Positions 21,391 to 30,156 of a DNA stretch of 30,874 nt are shown in pieces; the stretch's first letter is position 1; each line of letters begins with the position of its first letter. Source of the stretch: a virus; IMG/VR virus record IMGVR_UViG_3300020192_000058, positions 1 to 30,874 of that record. One strand, 5' to 3'. The notes beneath the pieces were generated by a model, which searched no databases, was not told where the DNA came from, and worked only from the letters and a program-made list of their open reading frames with translations. A program made the position numbers and the translations under genes.

Positions 21391-23142
21391 ATGCCCTTCG
21401 TATTCAAAGCAGCCGCAGGGAGCATCCCGGATTCTTACGCTATTGTCATTCCTCCCGACTGGTCTGATCCAGTCCGGCTGACGTATTCACTTTCCAGCGA
21501 ACAGGCTGAAGGATTGACCGGCATTGAGTATCGAGTGCCGGGACATCGCTACCTGCGAGTGAAGCAGCAGTACGCGGCGAGCATGGAGGAGGCGGACGCG
21601 GCCTCGATGAGGGAAGCACTGTACTCGATGGGCGACGGTACGCGCGTTGCAGTTCCGCTCTGGCCCGATGTGTACGCTTCGTCGTGGATGCACGTCGGCC
21701 AGTATACTTTCTCCTACTCTGCGGCCGGTGCAGTGGCTTACATCGCAGGGTCAACCGGACCTTTTACTTACGCATATAATGGGCCGATGCTTTTTGGTCG
21801 GCTTGTGAATCGGCCAACGATCAGCCCGATTGGCGGGGCTCTTTGGCTCGTGGAAATTGAAGTGGAGGAGGATGCGCCGGACTTACTGCGCATCGAGCCA
21901 GCGGCCGGAGCCACGCCGTCGACCTTCGAGTGGGCGCCGGATTGGTCGAACGCGATCGAGGATGTATCACGCGACCAGATGCGGCCGGCCATGCTTGGAC
22001 AAGGACGTGAGGTGGGTATGTCGGGTACAAACGGTTTTCCACGATGGGGCCAGCAAGCAGGCTTTACTTTCGATCAAAACGAGGCTGCTCGGTTGCTGCG
22101 ATTCTGGGTAGGCAAGCGCGGTTCGTGCGACTCATTCACGTCCGATGCATGGGGGCAACCAGGCACGCCGACCAGCACGACGCCGGCAACATACACCTGT
22201 CGGTTCGATTCCGATACACTGTCACTTTCCTTCATCACGCCGGAAGTGATCGAGACGACCATTACGCTCTGGCAGGAAGCACCCGCGGTCACGCAGTCGG
22301 GCAGCGGTCGCACGATGCTGGCCGCGTTCACATGGGAGGGCGGCACGACTACGCGGCTCACTTCGTGGGAGCACACGCTCACCTACTCTGGGGATGACTA
22401 CGCGCCGTCGAGGATCGAAAAGGCGCAGCTCAGAAAGACGATGTCGCCGCTTGGCGATGAGTGCGATATTGAGATCTGGTCAGAGGAGCCGGGAAACCCG
22501 ATGCTCCCGCTTCTCGCGGGCGAGGCTGAACGCAAGCTCACCGTCACGATTGGAGAGGCAATCATCAATTCATCGGGAGTCGTTACGGCCTATGCGGAGA
22601 CCTTCACTGGCACGATCCGATCGGTTGAGTTGAAGGGGGATACGCTGGTCGGCCGTGCGGCTGCATTCGGCGCTATCTTCGAGCGAAAGCTTCCCTCTTT
22701 TTTCATTCAGCAGGGGTGCAACTACGTTTTGTTTTCGGCGCCGTGCGGGCTTTCTTCGGCATCGTGGACAAAGACCGGGCCGATCGGTGGCACGCTTCCG
22801 AATACGACGGTGACTTTTACCCCGTCATCCGCGCCAACCGGAGCGTACAAAGACAAGTGGTTCGCTGGCGGGTGGCTGACGGTGACTGGAACGGACTCGT
22901 CGGAGAACCGCCGGGCCGTGCTTGATTGCTCCGAGGCTGCTGGAGTCTGGACTCTTAAACTCAATCGGCAACTTCCAGCAACCTGTAGCGGGCAAAGCGC
23001 TACGGTTTACCCTGGGTGCGATGGGAACTACACGACATGTAAGGACAAGTTCAGCAATGGGCTTCAATTTGGCGGGCATCCGTACACGCCGAGTTTCATT
23101 GCGACCTCAAGCGGCAACGGTACGAGCAACAAAGCAAAATGA
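21391..23142 (+). CDS. Distal tail protein with gpL-type iron-sulfur cysteines
   Basis: This 583-residue protein fills the place of lambda M and L. The N-terminal half carries beta-rich sequence with LTYSLSSEQAEGLTGIEYRV and VPLWPDVYASSWM. The C-terminal half matches the DUF2163/BR0599 type: TGTIRSVELKGDTLVGRAA, then QQGCNYVLFSAPCG and PGCDGNYTTCKDKF, GLQFGGHPY. C443-x8-C452 and C543-x6-C550 repeat the cysteine spacings of lambda gpL (x8 and x6), which bind a [4Fe-4S] cluster. It should form the ring at the tail tip to which the gpJ-like protein attaches. Its length suggests an M-L-like fusion or a DUF2163-type two-domain protein. It starts three bases after the tape-measure stop. Confidence 0.87.
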   Translation: MPFVFKAAAGSIPDSYAIVIPPDWSDPVRLTYSLSSEQAEGLTGIEYRVPGHRYLRVKQQYAASMEEADAASMREALYSMGDGTRVAVPLWPDVYASSWMHVGQYTFSYSAAGAVAYIAGSTGPFTYAYNGPMLFGRLVNRPTISPIGGALWLVEIEVEEDAPDLLRIEPAAGATPSTFEWAPDWSNAIEDVSRDQMRPAMLGQGREVGMSGTNGFPRWGQQAGFTFDQNEAARLLRFWVGKRGSCDSFTSDAWGQPGTPTSTTPATYTCRFDSDTLSLSFITPEVIETTITLWQEAPAVTQSGSGRTMLAAFTWEGGTTTRLTSWEHTLTYSGDDYAPSRIEKAQLRKTMSPLGDECDIEIWSEEPGNPMLPLLAGEAERKLTVTIGEAIINSSGVVTAYAETFTGTIRSVELKGDTLVGRAAAFGAIFERKLPSFFIQQGCNYVLFSAPCGLSSASWTKTGPIGGTLPNTTVTFTPSSAPTGAYKDKWFAGGWLTVTGTDSSENRRAVLDCSEAAGVWTLKLNRQLPATCSGQSATVYPGCDGNYTTCKDKFSNGLQFGGHPYTPSFIATSSGNGTSNKAK

Positions 23143-23618
23143 TTCCATACTACTCGACGCCCGAACGCATTGCCGTACTCGATTCTCAAGTACGGCTCTG
23201 GATGGGTACGCCGTTCCGTGCTGGTTCCGCAGTGTCAGGCCCATTCGGTGGCGTCGATTGCGTGGGATTGCAGGCCGCAATCCACACGGCGACGGGGGCA
23301 ACGCAGGCAATCGAGATCCCGCGCAAGCCGCTGGACTGGCACCTGCACCACGACAATTCCGCGATCCTCGACTTTTTCAATGCGCCTGAAATTCGATCAA
23401 GGCTGCGGCGGGTGGAGTCGTATGAGGGATACCATCACGGCGACCTGATGGCGGTGCGCGTAGGGCTATGCGAGCACCACCTAGGGACATGGATTGATGA
23501 CTCACGCGGCAAGCATCTCTTCCATGTTCCGATTGGGGCCACTGTACAACGCTGGCCGATTGGATCACCTCCGCTGGCTGGCAAGATTGCATCGGCTTGG
23601 AGGATCATGCAGCCATGA
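23139..23618 (+). CDS. NlpC/P60 tail-tip peptidase (K-like)
   Basis: This 159-residue protein has the NlpC/P60 layout. GTPFRAGS precedes GGVDCVGL with catalytic C41, and GDLMAVRVG leads to CEHHLGTWID with H113. A downstream HLFHVP supplies the possible third polar residue. Lambda gpK has the same domain, in part, and helps tail-tip assembly; in other phages such domains cleave peptidoglycan during entry. There is no N-terminal JAB/MPN domain, which lambda gpK possesses, so it is the minimal form. Both ends overlap the flanking tail genes by four bases (ATGA). No gpI-like gene separates it from the tail-tip gene. Confidence 0.87.
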   Translation: MIPYYSTPERIAVLDSQVRLWMGTPFRAGSAVSGPFGGVDCVGLQAAIHTATGATQAIEIPRKPLDWHLHHDNSAILDFFNAPEIRSRLRRVESYEGYHHGDLMAVRVGLCEHHLGTWIDDSRGKHLFHVPIGATVQRWPIGSPPLAGKIASAWRIMQP

Positions 23619-26600
23619 GTTTCGCAAACAAAGTAGAATCGCCAGCGCTGAATCCGACCACGCCAGATCGGCGCAACACGTACAGGGAGGCGGAGTCTCT
23701 GCCATTCGGGAATGGATACATGCGGCTGGCACCGAAGTGGATCACGGACCGATTCAACGATCACTGGTCAAACGGAAAGACGACCGGGCAGGCGTACTGT
23801 TCGGTGGCAGGAGTGCTCTGTCATGGCCCGATCCAGCACATTCGTGCGATCTACGTTGGCGGCGAAGGCGTAGGAGTCTTTGATGTTTCGCGACCGACGA
23901 ACCCAGCTGATCCGGATTACTACTATACGACGATTGAGTTTGGAGGCGCTGATGCCGACCTTGGGGTGTCGAATAGAATGCGGTTCTACTGGGGCGACGA
24001 GGCACAGCCAGTGGACTCCTGGCTTGTGTCCACGACCGGACAGGATCATCCACCATACAAGGGGCAAACGCTGGTAATCTTTGAACGGCTCCACTGCGGG
24101 CAGGTGCAGGCAAACAGTCAGGCGCAGCCTTCCCTGCCGAATATCGAGTTTACGGTTTATCGCCTTCCATCGCCATCGATGCCTGCGGGGCTCAGGTTCC
24201 CCGCTGCGCTGCCTGGCGGAACGGCACAGTTTCGAGGGGTTAATATCGTATCGGGAATTTGGGACTTCCTTACGCACGCGCGCGGAGGTCTTGGACTGAC
24301 AAGCGCGACGCTGGACCAAGCAGACTGGACGTCGAATGCCAGCAACATCGAGACGGGTGCCAAGCCAGCAGCAGGGCTTTATGGCGAGGAGGCGTACCTT
24401 TCTCCGCTGCTCACTGGCCAGCAGGATGCCGGCAAAGTCGTTCAGGATGCGCTCGAGTACATCGACGGATGGACCTACACTGAGGCAGGAAAGATCCGCA
24501 TGGGATGGTTTCCAAACGACGGGACGATTCCGTCGCCGTTGCCGGAAATCTCCGAAGCGGACCACGTTGAGGCGCCATCGATCCGGACGGATTCGCTCTC
24601 GGAATCGCCATCCACGATCGTGGTGGAATTACTTGAGGGCGACAGTGGAGAGCTGGATTTGATCGATGCGATCGAAACCGCCCGGGTGCCTTTCATCCGC
24701 GAGATCGTAGGCACTTCGCCGGCCAAGAAATTGCAGCGGCCGTGGATCACCTCCCGTGACATTGGGGCGAGGTATGCGACGAGGGCGGCAGGGCTCGCAA
24801 CCATCCCAGCCAAGAGCGGGGAATCGGTAGTGCGGCTCGATGCGGCCGTGCGGCTCGACGGAACTCCTCTGCGGATTGGCGACATCTTCGAGATGAACTA
24901 CGCCCCCATGGGGGAGCTTGTGATTGCGCGGCTGGTTGAGCGGCTCGAAGATGAGACTACGGCGACGCTCCGATGGGAGCGTGAGCGCGGAACATCGTCG
25001 GTGCCATACGCGCCCGCGAGCGACGCTCGCGACAACTACGCGCTGCCTGATCCGCCAACGCCGGGCACGGGCGACTGGGCGATACTTGAGGCACCATCCG
25101 GACTGTCCGAGGTGGCAGCGGCGGTGATCCTCGCGCATCGACCAAGCGACGCTCTGGCCGGAATGCGTGCGTATCTGGATCTAGATGACAACTGGGCGAC
25201 CGGCTCAACGCTTCTAGGCTTTCAGAGTTTCGCCGCCAAGGTCACGCTCGACGCGACAATCAACAGCAGCGTGGTGACGTGCGTACTTAACGGCACGGGC
25301 GTCGATGTCTCGCCCTTTCTTGGCAGCGGGTTTACGACGGTGGAACAGGATGACGACACGATGGTTCTGGTGATCGGAACCGAGTGGTTGTCTATCGGCA
25401 CAATATCCTCCGCGGGCGTAGGCTCGTACAATGCGGGAATCAAGCGCGGGCGTTTGAGTTCAACGGCGGCGGGGCACACTGCGGCGGATGTGGGATGGTT
25501 GATCCGACGCGACCGGCTGACGCTCTGGACCAGCACAACATTCACCTCGCTATCGGATCGGTTCTTCAAGGTTGGATACTACCACGCCAAGGCGGATGGG
25601 ACGTTGTCGGCATCGAAGCAAGTTACATTTGAGAACCGTGCTCCGAACCCGCCGACCAGCTTTGCGGCAACGTCGCTTCCGGGAGCGGTCAAACTTTCGT
25701 GGGTGGTTCCGACTGGCATCAATCTGTTCGGGTACCAGATTTACCAACACACGGCGAATACTTTGCCGGGATCGCCAAGCTACTTCGTCGCGCACGCAGG
25801 CAACACGTTTACGGCAACTGGGCTGACTGCTGCTGTTCCGTATTACTTTTGGATTGTGGCGCTGACAGACACAATCGGAGTGAGCTCGACAGTCGGCAGC
25901 GTCACGGCGACGCCGACAAGCGCATCGTCGGGGACCGACGCATACACGATAACCCAGACGATGCCGGCGCCGCAGGTACGATGCGATTCGGCAGGTACAC
26001 CGATTGCGGGCGAGCTGACAACTCCAAGGGTCCAGACCACGTTTTCAGTGATGAAGGGTATTACGGCTTTAACTGGCGTGACTGGAACTCCCGGCTCTGG
26101 ACAATTTCGCGTGCTGGCCAATGGCGCGGCGGTCAACTCAACGGCGACGTTCTCAACGGCTTACATCGAGTTGGATACTGTGTCATCAGATTCCGGGTAC
26201 GTGCCATATAAAGTTGAGCTTGAAGGTACGGCTGTATTCGTCGTGGGTCAATGGCACTGGGTGAAGACTCTGGCTGGAGCAACCGGAACGGGAGGCTCAA
26301 GCGTCGCGCAGGTGCTGCTATATCGGAGATCTGTTTCGTCTCCCACGCTTCCGAGCACGACGGCAACCTACACTTTTGCCACTGGTGTTTTGACCGGGCA
26401 TAATAACTCATGGACGCAGGCGATCCCTGCGGTTGATGGGAATCCTCTGTGGGTAACTGCGGCAAGCGCCAGCGCATCGACTGCTACGGATACAATCGCA
26501 AGCGGCGAGTGGGCTGCTACGGTTAAGATTTTAGAGGATGGAGCGGCGGGAGCCAACGGGCTGAACGTGGCCACAGCATGGCTATTTCAGCGGGCCGCAT

Positions 26601-28279
26601 CGCCGCCAGCGGTGCCAGCATCGACACTGACTTTTACGTTCTCAACAGGGGGTTTGTCGGGCACGCTCGGGAGTTGGACTCAGGCTGTCCCGGGTGGCAG
26701 TAATCCGCTTTACGTTACGACTGCAACGGCATCGGCTACGTCTGCCACGGATACGATTGCAACCGGAGAGTGGGCGACGCCTCAGATCCACGCGCAGAAC
26801 GGGGCCGATGGTTCCAACGGCACGAATGGAACCAACGGGGCTGGTTACGTGGGCACATCAACCACCTCGCTCGCAATCGGAACCGGCTCCAAGTCTTTCA
26901 CCACTCAGACCGGGCTTGCCTACGTTGTCGGCCAACCGGCGCGACTGATCTATACGTCGGATACCGCGCAATTCATGGAGGGTCCGATCACGGCATACAA
27001 CTCCGGAACCGGGGCCATGACAATCAACAGCGTGCTGTACGCTGGCACCGGAACGTACGCAACGTGGACGCTGGCAGTGATAGGCCAGAGCGGAGTGGGT
27101 GCGGTTAATGGAGGCGTCTATGTTTCGGGAGGTACCTATTACGCCAACACGGTAACTACCAGTATCGTTTATGTTGGTACGACGCCATACCGAGCAGTCA
27201 ACCCAGCGAAGAACGGGCTGACGACGTGGGGCACGCCGGGATCTTCATCCGATTGGGTGGCGGCTGACGCGAGCTTCAAGTTCTTGGCGGCCGGGATTGC
27301 GTTGATCGATAACGCTACGATCAACAAAACGCTCATCATGGGAGATGGCGCAACGGCAGATGCAGGCATCATCCGCTCGGCGGGAGCAACAGCGTTTGGA
27401 ACCGGTGCCGGCTACTGGCTCAACCCAAGGTCAAGCGGGCATAGCAATAGTTCTGTGTTTCGCGTGGGCAACCCGGCCGGATACAATATCTCATACGACG
27501 GGACGAATCTGATCGTGAATCCCTACCGGATGATAGTCGGCGACTCGACGGGCACCGATGACACCGTCGGATTCCTTCAGGTCGATGGGAATTTCTCTGC
27601 CCGCAAATTCGGATCGGGAGCTCAGAACGTGGGGCTGACCTGCACAGTTGCACAGGGAACCATTGCCAGCCCATCGGCCACGGCGTCAGGATCGTTTGCA
27701 GCGCTGCGGCTTCGTGGATACAACGGAAGTTCCTACGGCACAGCATCATCGATTCGGCTGAAGGCAGCGGCTACTTGGACCGCCGGTGCCGCACCGTCAG
27801 AGGTTGAACTCATTGTCGTGAATCTCGCCGGCAGCGGGTCGAACTATCTATACTATTCATCCGAGGGTAAGCTCGAGTTTGGCGGCACCACGGCCACCCG
27901 CGACAATGCGAACCTGTACCGGGGCGCAACGAATACGATGAAGTGTGACGGCACTTTCGAGGCAGGCTCATTCAAAACCGCCTACCTTGAGGCCGGAGTA
28001 TCAAGCGCGGTGGACGTGAAGGATGTGAACTTGAGAGTGTACTCGGGCGGAACACAGAACGCGCGCATTGACTACACCAATGGATATTACTACGTCCAGG
28101 GAACGAAAGTTCTTGGAGCGCGGGCGACTGGGTGGACCACGACTCCGACGGGCACTCTCACGCGGACTACGTTCGCAACCCCAACCGTTACGCTGGAGCA
28201 ACTGGCCGAGCGTGTGGCCGCACTTATCAACGATGTCCACGCGGTCGGCACGGGAACACATGGAATAATTGGATCATGA
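23615..28279 (+). CDS. Tail-tip / host specificity protein (gpJ-like), 1554 aa
   Basis: This is the largest gene in the window and encodes the central tip and receptor-contacting fibre. The first 600 residues hold the gpJ/tail-hub module (AYCSVAGVLCHGPIQHI, GLTSATLDQADW, later YATRAAGLATIPAKSG). A fibronectin type III domain lies around residues 678-770 (GAVKLSWVVPTGINLFGYQI). Two related modules follow at about 895-980 and 983-1065, each ending in ATDTIASGEWA or ATDTIATGEWA. Next are a short collagen-like GADGSNGTNGTNG and a tail-fibre domain with TSLAIGTGSKSFTTQTG. A long beta-rich shaft ends in VTLEQLAERVAALINDV. The ATG at 23615, overlapping the peptidase stop, was chosen over a TTG six codons upstream. 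Confidence 0.9.
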   Translation: MSFANKVESPALNPTTPDRRNTYREAESLPFGNGYMRLAPKWITDRFNDHWSNGKTTGQAYCSVAGVLCHGPIQHIRAIYVGGEGVGVFDVSRPTNPADPDYYYTTIEFGGADADLGVSNRMRFYWGDEAQPVDSWLVSTTGQDHPPYKGQTLVIFERLHCGQVQANSQAQPSLPNIEFTVYRLPSPSMPAGLRFPAALPGGTAQFRGVNIVSGIWDFLTHARGGLGLTSATLDQADWTSNASNIETGAKPAAGLYGEEAYLSPLLTGQQDAGKVVQDALEYIDGWTYTEAGKIRMGWFPNDGTIPSPLPEISEADHVEAPSIRTDSLSESPSTIVVELLEGDSGELDLIDAIETARVPFIREIVGTSPAKKLQRPWITSRDIGARYATRAAGLATIPAKSGESVVRLDAAVRLDGTPLRIGDIFEMNYAPMGELVIARLVERLEDETTATLRWERERGTSSVPYAPASDARDNYALPDPPTPGTGDWAILEAPSGLSEVAAAVILAHRPSDALAGMRAYLDLDDNWATGSTLLGFQSFAAKVTLDATINSSVVTCVLNGTGVDVSPFLGSGFTTVEQDDDTMVLVIGTEWLSIGTISSAGVGSYNAGIKRGRLSSTAAGHTAADVGWLIRRDRLTLWTSTTFTSLSDRFFKVGYYHAKADGTLSASKQVTFENRAPNPPTSFAATSLPGAVKLSWVVPTGINLFGYQIYQHTANTLPGSPSYFVAHAGNTFTATGLTAAVPYYFWIVALTDTIGVSSTVGSVTATPTSASSGTDAYTITQTMPAPQVRCDSAGTPIAGELTTPRVQTTFSVMKGITALTGVTGTPGSGQFRVLANGAAVNSTATFSTAYIELDTVSSDSGYVPYKVELEGTAVFVVGQWHWVKTLAGATGTGGSSVAQVLLYRRSVSSPTLPSTTATYTFATGVLTGHNNSWTQAIPAVDGNPLWVTAASASASTATDTIASGEWAATVKILEDGAAGANGLNVATAWLFQRAASPPAVPASTLTFTFSTGGLSGTLGSWTQAVPGGSNPLYVTTATASATSATDTIATGEWATPQIHAQNGADGSNGTNGTNGAGYVGTSTTSLAIGTGSKSFTTQTGLAYVVGQPARLIYTSDTAQFMEGPITAYNSGTGAMTINSVLYAGTGTYATWTLAVIGQSGVGAVNGGVYVSGGTYYANTVTTSIVYVGTTPYRAVNPAKNGLTTWGTPGSSSDWVAADASFKFLAAGIALIDNATINKTLIMGDGATADAGIIRSAGATAFGTGAGYWLNPRSSGHSNSSVFRVGNPAGYNISYDGTNLIVNPYRMIVGDSTGTDDTVGFLQVDGNFSARKFGSGAQNVGLTCTVAQGTIASPSATASGSFAALRLRGYNGSSYGTASSIRLKAAATWTAGAAPSEVELIVVNLAGSGSNYLYYSSEGKLEFGGTTATRDNANLYRGATNTMKCDGTFEAGSFKTAYLEAGVSSAVDVKDVNLRVYSGGTQNARIDYTNGYYYVQGTKVLGARATGWTTTPTGTLTRTTFATPTVTLEQLAERVAALINDVHAVGTGTHGIIGS

Positions 28280-28434
28280 TCACAACCGAATACATAACGC
28301 AGAAGCTCGCCGAGGCGGAGGCCAACGGCAAAAACGCCAGAAACGCCGCAATACATTGGGAGGCGCGGGCCGAGCAGTTGCGCGAGCTGATCGCTGAGGC
28401 AGATCGACCGGCCGACCAGAAGCCAGGCGCATAA
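28276..28434 (+). CDS. Small coiled-coil protein after the tail-tip gene (52 aa)
   Basis: A short, almost entirely helical peptide (TQKLAEAEANGKNARNAA, then ARAEQLRELIAEAD) with a polar end. It could be a chaperone or small structural partner of the tail-tip protein; no family recognised. The ATG overlaps the preceding stop (ATGA), which is why it is preferred to a longer reading with an upstream start inside the tail gene. Its TAA overlaps copy 4 of the AAGCGGACA motif. Confidence 0.65.
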   Translation: MITTEYITQKLAEAEANGKNARNAAIHWEARAEQLRELIAEADRPADQKPGA

Positions 28435-28458
28435 GCGGACATCCCGCGTAATAATAGG
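28433..28458 (+). promoter_or_regulatory. AAGCGGACA junction motif, copy 4
   Basis: AAGCGGACA (28433-28441), then 12 bases, then ATAGG immediately before the ATG at 28459. The distance to the ATG (26 bases) is the same as in copy 1, although the 12-base spacer is different. It begins within the preceding stop codon, as copy 2 does. Confidence 0.4.
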
Positions 28459-28827
28459 ATGCCTGCAACAACCACGCCCGTAGAATTCGCGTTCGTCCCC
28501 CATGGGGCATCGTTTGCGCGGACCTATGAATCTATCATCGACGAATCAGGTCTGGCTGTGACCAACCTGACGGGGTGGACGTTTGCGGGAGCGATCAAAA
28601 CCACCATTGCAGACACGGACGGTGATGCTCTCGTTTCCATTGCCGACGGGTCATTCTCCAAGCTCGCCGGCAAGGCAGGCTTTATCCTGCCTCCTGCCAC
28701 GATGGCAGTTCTGACGATTGGCATTGAGTACTTTTTCGCCGTCAAAGCCAGCTCGCCGTCTGGCTTTGTAGATACGATCGACGAACTACGGCTTCAGATA
28801 ACTAAATCTGCACGTCAGTCAATCTAA
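28459..28827 (+). CDS. Baseplate/fibre-associated protein, BppU-like pattern (122 aa)
   Basis: The sequence reads as a small beta-sandwich: VEFAFVPHGASFARTYESI, then LAVTNLTGWTFAGAIKTT, GDALVSIADGSF, AGFILPPATMAVL, EYFFAVKASS, IDELRLQITKS. The order 'pG.tf......d.sG....ltG.t..g.i......' is common in N-terminal domains of phage receptor-binding and upper-baseplate proteins (BppU type) and in small stand-alone tail proteins. Position among tail-fibre genes agrees. The family call is tentative. Confidence 0.65.
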   Translation: MPATTTPVEFAFVPHGASFARTYESIIDESGLAVTNLTGWTFAGAIKTTIADTDGDALVSIADGSFSKLAGKAGFILPPATMAVLTIGIEYFFAVKASSPSGFVDTIDELRLQITKSARQSI

Positions 28828-28839
28828 TCCGAAAGCACC

Positions 28840-29256
28840 ATGCCTATCACCGCCGCAGTCTGCAACACCTACAAGGACGAGATTCTTGAGGGTATCCACC
28901 TCGCCGCCGACGCCTACAAAATCGCGCTCTTCACGAGCTCCGCAACCCTGTCGAAATCAACAACCGCATACGCTGTCACAAATGAAGTAACCGGCGCTGG
29001 ATACACGGCCGGAGGCGTGACCCTGACAGGCTACAGCTCCGCGCTGGATACTGACACGGCCGTACTCGACTTTGCCGATCCATCTTGGGCATCAAGCACG
29101 ATCACCGCACGCGGTGGGCTGATCTACAATAGCACTCGCAGCAACAAGGCCGTGGCGGTGCTGGACTTCGGGGCAGACATCACTTCGACCGCGGCGACTT
29201 TTACCGTTACATTCCCGGCCGCTACCGCTGCGGCTGGCCTCATCCGGATCGCCTAA
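28840..29256 (+). CDS. Conserved phage tail-region protein (138 aa)
   Basis: Recognisable as a widespread uncharacterised phage family: AADAYKIALFTSSATL near the N-terminus, TNEVTGAGYTAGGVTLTGY, then ADPSWASSTITARGGLIYN and VAVLDFGADITSTAATFTV, closing with LIRIA. The pattern is an all-beta domain, and members usually sit beside tail-fibre genes, as here. It is presumably a structural or fibre-associated protein. Function is not established. The gene starts 12 bases after the preceding stop. Confidence 0.75.
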   Translation: MPITAAVCNTYKDEILEGIHLAADAYKIALFTSSATLSKSTTAYAVTNEVTGAGYTAGGVTLTGYSSALDTDTAVLDFADPSWASSTITARGGLIYNSTRSNKAVAVLDFGADITSTAATFTVTFPAATAAAGLIRIA

Positions 29257-29272
29257 ACGTTTTTTGGCCGCC

Positions 29273-30154
29273 GTGAACGCAAGCCGAAAAACTAATCGCG
29301 TCACTGCCTCTGCGTCGTTTCTCGCGCTGCTGATTGCGGCGGGAGTCGCAGGCGTGGGCGCGGTGGCGTCGATCGGCACGCCAACGGCACGCGGCGGCGC
29401 GGTGGTTATGGTGTCGGGCGTATCGGCCTCGTCGGCGATCGGCACAGCAACGGCAACCTCTACCGCCGACGGGCTGGCGTCGGTTGTTGGCGTGGGCACG
29501 TCGGCCACCATTGGCACGAGTGTGGCGAGTGGTGCGGGCCAGGTCTCGCCAGCTGGCATCGGGGCTACGGCGGCATTGGGTACCGCTACGGCGACCGCAG
29601 GTGGCGCTGGCACGGCAGCGCCGGCAGGCATCACGGCTACCGCATCAAGGGGCACGGTTACCGCAACGGGCGCGGCCGCAGTCGCGGCTACAGGCCGATC
29701 ACTCACCTCGTCGCTCGGTACTGCTACTGCATCGGCTGGCGGAGCTGGCACCGCCGCTCCCGTCGGCCTCACTGCCACGTCGGCACGGGGCACCGTGATC
29801 GCAACAGGTGCGGGCAGCGTCGCAGCAACTGGACTCTCTGCGTCCTCCGCGCTTGGTACGGCTACGGCGACCGCAGGTGGCGCTGGCACGGCAGCGCCGG
29901 CAGGCATCACGGCTACCGCATCAAGGGGCACCGTGATCGCAACTGGTGCAGCCACCAATGCGTCAACCGGCGTATCAGCTACGTCGGCACGGGGCACGGT
30001 AACCGCTACCGGCGCAGCGGCGATTGCGGCAAGTGGCGTATCAGCCACGTCCGCGCTCGGTACCGCTACTGCATCGGTAACCGTTTCCGCACTACTCCTC
30101 GAAGATAGCTCATACATCCTTCTCGAAGATGGATCAAAACTTCTGCTTGAATAG
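29273..30154 (+). CDS. Ala/Gly/Thr-repeat structural protein
   Basis: A repetitive protein of about 293 residues built from units such as GVSATSALGTATATA, GITATASRGTVTATG and GGAGTAAPAG. It closes with the motif LLEDSSYILLEDGSKLLLE, which is frequent at the ends of phage fibre-region proteins. Repeats of the 'G.sat...Gt...' kind occur in phage structural proteins and probably fold as a beta array. GTG at 29273 was taken as start; a TTG at 29264 in the same frame is also possible, and neither has a Shine-Dalgarno sequence. A 71-base segment is duplicated exactly 276 bases apart within the gene. Likely a fibre or surface protein; specific role unknown. Confidence 0.7.
   Translation: MNASRKTNRVTASASFLALLIAAGVAGVGAVASIGTPTARGGAVVMVSGVSASSAIGTATATSTADGLASVVGVGTSATIGTSVASGAGQVSPAGIGATAALGTATATAGGAGTAAPAGITATASRGTVTATGAAAVAATGRSLTSSLGTATASAGGAGTAAPVGLTATSARGTVIATGAGSVAATGLSASSALGTATATAGGAGTAAPAGITATASRGTVIATGAATNASTGVSATSARGTVTATGAAAIAASGVSATSALGTATASVTVSALLLEDSSYILLEDGSKLLLE
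29585..29931 (+). repeat. 71-bp perfect direct repeat inside the Ala/Gly/Thr gene
   Basis: Copy one 29585-29655 and copy two 29861-29931 are identical over 71 bases. The offset is 276 bases, 92 codons, so the reading frame is preserved. The DNA between them contains weaker related units. Identity at silent positions indicates a recent in-frame duplication or ongoing recombination. Confidence 0.9.
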
Positions 30155-30156
30155 CC

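Noticed and set aside
23768-24565. 265-codon open frame on the - strand within the tail-tip gene
   Set aside because: Antisense to a clear gpJ-like coding region, with no motif and no neighbouring - strand gene.
29092-30117. 341-codon open frame on the - strand
   Set aside because: It mirrors the Ala/Gly/Thr repeat gene; repetitive GC-rich DNA keeps the opposite frame open. The + strand product has familiar fibre-region repeats and end motif.
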